Shown piece by piece: positions 61,000 to 64,000 of a stretch of 64,000 bases of DNA. The notes under the pieces are model-generated. The model was not told where the DNA came from and ran no database searches. It was given only the letters and a program-made list of their open reading frames with translations. Both the position numbers and the translations under genes were made by a program. Each line of letters starts with the position of its first letter. The stretch's first letter is position 1. Source of the stretch: Flavobacterium okayamense (GTDB lineage: Bacteria > Bacteroidota > Bacteroidia > Flavobacteriales > Flavobacteriaceae); contig NZ_AP024749.1 of NCBI RefSeq assembly GCF_019702945.1, forward strand, positions 1,550,001 to 1,614,000. Reading direction: 5' to 3'.

Positions 61000-61027
61000 T
61001 AAAGCTCTCCTTGTGAGAGCTTTTTTT
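61000..61027 (+). terminator. Terminator after rpsT
   Basis: aaagctctc (61001-61009) pairs with gagagcttt (61015-61023) around cttgt, then T-tract. Confidence 0.88.
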
Positions 61028-61083
61028 GTATATTAAATTTACTTTATCTTTTTAATTAGTAGTGATTTATAAAATATTTACAC

Positions 61084-61091
61084 TAATTTTG
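61084..61091 (+). promoter_or_regulatory. typA promoter -7 element
   Basis: TAATTTTG, about 20 bases before the ATG at 61112. Confidence 0.5.
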
Positions 61092-61111
61092 CACCTTCAA
61101 AAAATCATCGA

Positions 61112-62911
61112 ATGAATTCTATTAGAAACATCGCTATTATTGCACACGTTGACCACGGTAAAACTACTTTGGTTGATAAAATTATGTACCATTGTCAATT
61201 ATTTCGTGAAAACGAGAACACAGGAGATTTAATCCTAGACAATAATGACTTGGAGCGTGAAAGAGGGATTACAATTACTTCTAAAAACGTATCGGTTATA
61301 TACAAAGGAACTAAGATTAACATTATCGATACTCCAGGTCACGCCGATTTTGGTGGAGAAGTAGAGCGTGTATTAAACATGGCTGATGGTGTGTGTTTAT
61401 TAGTAGATGCATTCGAAGGACCAATGCCTCAAACTCGTTTTGTTTTACAAAAAGCAATTAGTTTAGGCTTAAAACCTTGTGTTGTTATTAATAAAGTTGA
61501 TAAAGAAAACTGTACACCAGAAGAAGTTCATGAAAAGGTTTTCGACTTAATGTTTGAATTAGGGGCTACAGAAGAACAATTAGATTTTCCAACAGTTTAT
61601 GGTTCGGCTAAAAATAACTGGATGAGCGATGATTGGAAAAATCAAACTGAAAACATTGAACCTTTATTAGATATGGTTTTAGAAAATGTTCCAGCTCCAA
61701 AAGTTTCTGAAGGAACTCCTCAAATGTTAATTACTTCATTAGATTTCTCAAGTTTTACAGGTCGTATTGCTATTGGTCGTTTACAAAGAGGAGTATTAAA
61801 AGAAGGAATGAATGTTTCTTTGGTAAAAAGAGACGGAAAGATTATTAAAACTAAAATAAAAGAACTACATACTTTTGAAGGTTTAGGACGTAAGAAAGTT
61901 ACAGAAGTCGTTGCTGGAGATATTTGTGCTTTAGTAGGTTTAGAAGGATTTGAAATTGGTGATACTGTTGCAGATTTCGAAAACCCAGAAGCATTACAAA
62001 CTATTGCAATTGATGAGCCTACAATGAGTATGTTGTTTACTATTAACGATTCACCTTTCTTTGGTAAAGAAGGTAAATTTGTAACATCTCGTCATATTAA
62101 AGATCGTTTAACTAAAGAATTAGAGAAAAACTTAGCATTACGTGTTAACGAAACAGATTCTGCTGATAAATTCTTAGTTTTTGGTCGTGGTGTTCTTCAC
62201 TTATCAGTTTTAATTGAAACAATGAGAAGAGAAGGGTATGAGTTACAAATTGGTCAACCACAAGTTATCATTAAAGAAATTGATGGTGTAAAATGTGAGC
62301 CAGTTGAAGAATTAACAATTGATTTACCTGAAAATTTATCAGGAAGAGCAGTTGAGTTTGTTACAGTTCGTAAAGGTGAAATGTTAAGCATGGAGCCAAA
62401 AGGTGAACGTATGATTATTAAATTCAACATTCCATCTCGTGGAATTATTGGATTACGTAATCAATTACTTACGGCTACTGCTGGAGAAGCTATTATGTCT
62501 CACCGTTTTATTGAGTACCAACCATTCAAAGGAGAGATTCCTGGACGTTTAAGTGGTTCTTTAATTTCTATGGAAAACGGTAAAGCAATTCCTTATTCTA
62601 TTGATAAATTACAAGAGCGTGGTAAATTCTTTGTTGATCCTAATGAAGATATTTACGAAGGACAAGTAATTGGTGAAAATTCACGTGGTGACGATATGGT
62701 TGTGAACGTAACTAAAACTAAAAAATTAACAAACGTTCGTTCTTCTGGAGCAGATGATAAAGCAAGAATTATTCCTGCAATTAAATTCTCATTAGAAGAA
62801 GCATTAGAATATATTCAAAAAGATGAATATGTAGAAGTAACACCAAAATCGTTACGTTTACGTAAAATTTATTTGAATGAAAACGATAGAAAACGTTTTA
62901 AAATAGCATAA
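61112..62911 (+). CDS. typA: Ribosome-associated GTPase TypA/BipA
   Basis: The 599-residue translational GTPase has G1 AHVDHGKTTLVDK, G2 RERGITITSKN, G3 DTPGHADFGGE, G4 NKVDKE and G5-like GSAKNNW, then EF-G-like domains II, III and V and the TypA-specific C-terminal domain (EYVEVTPKSLRLRKIYLNENDRKR). It aids 50S subunit assembly, especially under cold and stress. It is monocistronic with terminators on both sides. Confidence 0.97.
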   Translation: MNSIRNIAIIAHVDHGKTTLVDKIMYHCQLFRENENTGDLILDNNDLERERGITITSKNVSVIYKGTKINIIDTPGHADFGGEVERVLNMADGVCLLVDAFEGPMPQTRFVLQKAISLGLKPCVVINKVDKENCTPEEVHEKVFDLMFELGATEEQLDFPTVYGSAKNNWMSDDWKNQTENIEPLLDMVLENVPAPKVSEGTPQMLITSLDFSSFTGRIAIGRLQRGVLKEGMNVSLVKRDGKIIKTKIKELHTFEGLGRKKVTEVVAGDICALVGLEGFEIGDTVADFENPEALQTIAIDEPTMSMLFTINDSPFFGKEGKFVTSRHIKDRLTKELEKNLALRVNETDSADKFLVFGRGVLHLSVLIETMRREGYELQIGQPQVIIKEIDGVKCEPVEELTIDLPENLSGRAVEFVTVRKGEMLSMEPKGERMIIKFNIPSRGIIGLRNQLLTATAGEAIMSHRFIEYQPFKGEIPGRLSGSLISMENGKAIPYSIDKLQERGKFFVDPNEDIYEGQVIGENSRGDDMVVNVTKTKKLTNVRSSGADDKARIIPAIKFSLEEALEYIQKDEYVEVTPKSLRLRKIYLNENDRKRFKIA

Positions 62912-62915
62912 TTTT

Positions 62916-62943
62916 AAATCCCGACTTGTTCGGGATTTTTTTA
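62916..62943 (+). terminator. Terminator after typA
   Basis: aaatcccga (62916-62924) pairs with tcgggattt (62930-62938) around cttgt, then T-tract. Confidence 0.88.
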
Positions 62944-62956
62944 TTTCAGATATATT

Positions 62957-63388
62957 ATGGAAGCAAAATTAAAATTTGGATTAGATCAATTGCTATACGG
63001 AATGAAACAAAATAACGTAGAGCAAATTTATGGAAAAGCAGATTTCCAATTTTTTGATGAAGATGAAAATGTAGTTTTAGTTTATAATAAATTGAAAGCT
63101 AAGCTTACTTTTTATGCAGATGAAGATTTTAAATTAGGTTATATTACAACTTCAAATACAGAACTTACATTTTTTGGGACTACTGTTCTAGGGAAATCTA
63201 AAAATGAAGTTTTAGAGCTTTTTAAAGCTAATAAAATTGAAAAATGGGAAATTGAAATTGTTGAAGGCGAAGAGATGTTGTTTAATGAAGACAATTGGGT
63301 TTTCTTATATTTTGATTATAACCAATTAATTAAAATTGAAATTGGTGCAGTTTTCAATAATCAAGATGAATTTGATTGGAAGTTTTAA
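62957..63388 (+). CDS. Conserved hypothetical protein, unknown
   Basis: The 143-residue soluble, acidic protein has no signal or membrane segment. KFGLDQLLYGMKQNNVEQIYGKADFQFFDEDENVVLVYNKLKAKLTFYADEDFKLGYITTSN suggests repeated beta-alpha units. The 'FG..LL.G.....V..i.GKPd...' and 'G.s..EV..LF' pair, seen twice, resembles SMI1/KNR4- or BamE-like motifs where a helix precedes a Gly turn. I cannot assign a family. It may be an immunity-like or assembly protein, but nothing beside it supports that. Confidence 0.7.
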   Translation: MEAKLKFGLDQLLYGMKQNNVEQIYGKADFQFFDEDENVVLVYNKLKAKLTFYADEDFKLGYITTSNTELTFFGTTVLGKSKNEVLELFKANKIEKWEIEIVEGEEMLFNEDNWVFLYFDYNQLIKIEIGAVFNNQDEFDWKF

Positions 63389-63392
63389 GCAT

Positions 63393-63425
63393 AAAAAAAG
63401 CCCTGAAAAATTCAGGGCTTTTTTA
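63393..63425. terminator. Bidirectional terminator
   Basis: gccctgaa (63400-63407) pairs with ttcagggc (63411-63418) around aaa, with A- and T-tracts, between two convergent genes. Confidence 0.88.
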
Positions 63426-63428
63426 TTT

Positions 63429-64000
63429 TTATTTTGGCATTGTTTCTAACATTTCAATTTCAAAAATAATATTAGAATTCGGTGGAATTACATTTCCTGC
63501 ACCTTGTTTTCCATAACCTAAAGCAGAAGGAATATATACTAAAATTCTATCGCCATAATTCATTTGCTCTAAACCTTCAATAAAACCAGGAATTAAACCT
63601 TGTTTGTTTCCATATTTAAAAGGGAATGGTTTGTATGCATTAGCTGCTGCTCTATTTGGATCCAACTTACCATTTGCATCAGCCACATCTTGAAAACTAG
63701 TATCAAATAATTCGCCAGTAGATTCTAAGAAACCAGCGTAGTTGATATAAACTTCTGTACCGCTAGCAGGTTTTTGACCCTCTCCTTTATTTATAAATTT
63801 ATAAATTACACCAGATGGTAATTTTGTACCATCTAATTTTAATTGTTCAATTCTTGCTAATGATTCGATTTTAGCTTTTTTAATCTTTTCAGCTATTTTT
63901 TTTGTCTCTTCTGCTTCTTTTTCGTGATATTCTTTGAAAACTTTAACGGCATCAAATCTTTTTGCTGCTTTCCCTTTTCTAACAATTGAAATTTTTTCAA
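63429..64000 (-). CDS. FKBP-type peptidyl-prolyl isomerase, C-terminal part (cut by window edge)
   Basis: The frame is open to the right edge with no start, giving at least 190 residues. The FKBP domain is the last 120 residues: LPSGVIYKFINKGEGQKPASGTEV, YAGFLESTGELFDTS, GFIEGLEQMNYGDRILVYIPSALGYG, VIPPNSNIIFEIEMLE. Before it lie a helical linker and EKISIVRKGKAAKRFDA, which resembles the last strand of a cyclophilin domain. The full protein may thus be a cyclophilin-FKBP dual isomerase, as known in some flavobacteria; this is inference. It helps protein folding, probably of exported proteins. Confidence 0.85.
   Translation of the reverse strand, partial: EKISIVRKGKAAKRFDAVKVFKEYHEKEAEETKKIAEKIKKAKIESLARIEQLKLDGTKLPSGVIYKFINKGEGQKPASGTEVYINYAGFLESTGELFDTSFQDVADANGKLDPNRAAANAYKPFPFKYGNKQGLIPGFIEGLEQMNYGDRILVYIPSALGYGKQGAGNVIPPNSNIIFEIEMLETMPK

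Noticed and set aside
62957-63388. Small unknown protein as a SMI1/KNR4 immunity protein
   Set aside because: Only weak motif similarity and no toxin gene nearby.

Overview
The window is chromosomal DNA of a member of the Bacteroidota, almost certainly family Flavobacteriaceae and most like Flavobacterium. The evidence is the AT-rich base composition, Bacteroidota-type promoters (TTG, about 19 bases, TAnnTTTG), the near absence of Shine-Dalgarno sequences, a giant type IX secretion substrate with a gliding-motility-type C-terminal domain, bacillithiol synthesis (BshC), the Bacteroidota-restricted families DUF4295 and DUF2795, and two tRNA-Glu genes with a G1-U72 pair. Genes are dense: no gap exceeds 300 bases. 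I see no rRNA, CRISPR array, transposase, phage gene or integration scar.

Region by region. 1-9.6 kb: a minus-strand operon encoding a YbjN/Tir-chaperone-like protein, a PspA/IM30 protein, a membrane OB-fold protein (YqiJ type), a flotillin, a 1605-residue AAA ATPase and the start of a secreted protein. A divergent XRE regulator faces it across a promoter region with repeated palindromes. This is the best candidate in the window for a poorly described system, probably membrane remodelling or envelope stress. 9.6-18.9 kb: secA, DUF2795, cobalamin adenosyltransferase, a LolD/MacB-type ATPase, a methyltransferase, an ABC-F protein and a glycosyltransferase. 19-27.4 kb: a 2-oxoacid dehydrogenase E2, a DnaQ-like exonuclease, a fumarylacetoacetase-family enzyme, an Hpt protein, CinA, the rpmB-rpmG-DUF4295-ftsY translation and targeting group, a serine hydrolase lipoprotein, a small lipoprotein and DUF721. 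27.4-32 kb: glyoxylate shunt genes aceB-aceA with a divergent RamB/ScfR-type regulator and a repeated operator-like motif between them. 32-40.1 kb: ndk, a SUMF1-fold protein without catalytic cysteines, bshC, a DUF6263 lipoprotein and the type IX substrate. 40.2-48.3 kb: a B12-binding radical SAM protein, a hybrid histidine kinase and an acyl-CoA carboxylase operon (carrier, biotin carboxylase, carboxyltransferase). 48.3-51.6 kb: three overlapping genes for exported proteins (glycine-rich, FISUMP and toroid-like). 51.7-58.8 kb: a LysM/NlpC hydrolase, a GyrI-like protein, a DUF465 protein, a membrane hydrolase, rimO, a FadL-type porin and a Trp/Gly-repeat lipoprotein. 58.8-64 kb: proS, two tRNA-Glu genes, rpsT with a structured leader, typA, a small unknown protein and the C-terminal part of a peptidyl-prolyl isomerase.

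Two layers of structure lie outside ordinary genes. First, short tracts with a strict seven-base period recur in gaps and inside two genes (13.99, 14.77, 15.13, 15.72, 18.07, 21.41, 24.20 and 46.64 kb). Second, a degenerate palindromic element sits twice inside the radical SAM gene. Many convergent gene pairs share a single bidirectional terminator hairpin.

All functional calls come from reading the translations and motifs by eye. No database search was run, and residue positions are approximate unless a specific residue number is given.
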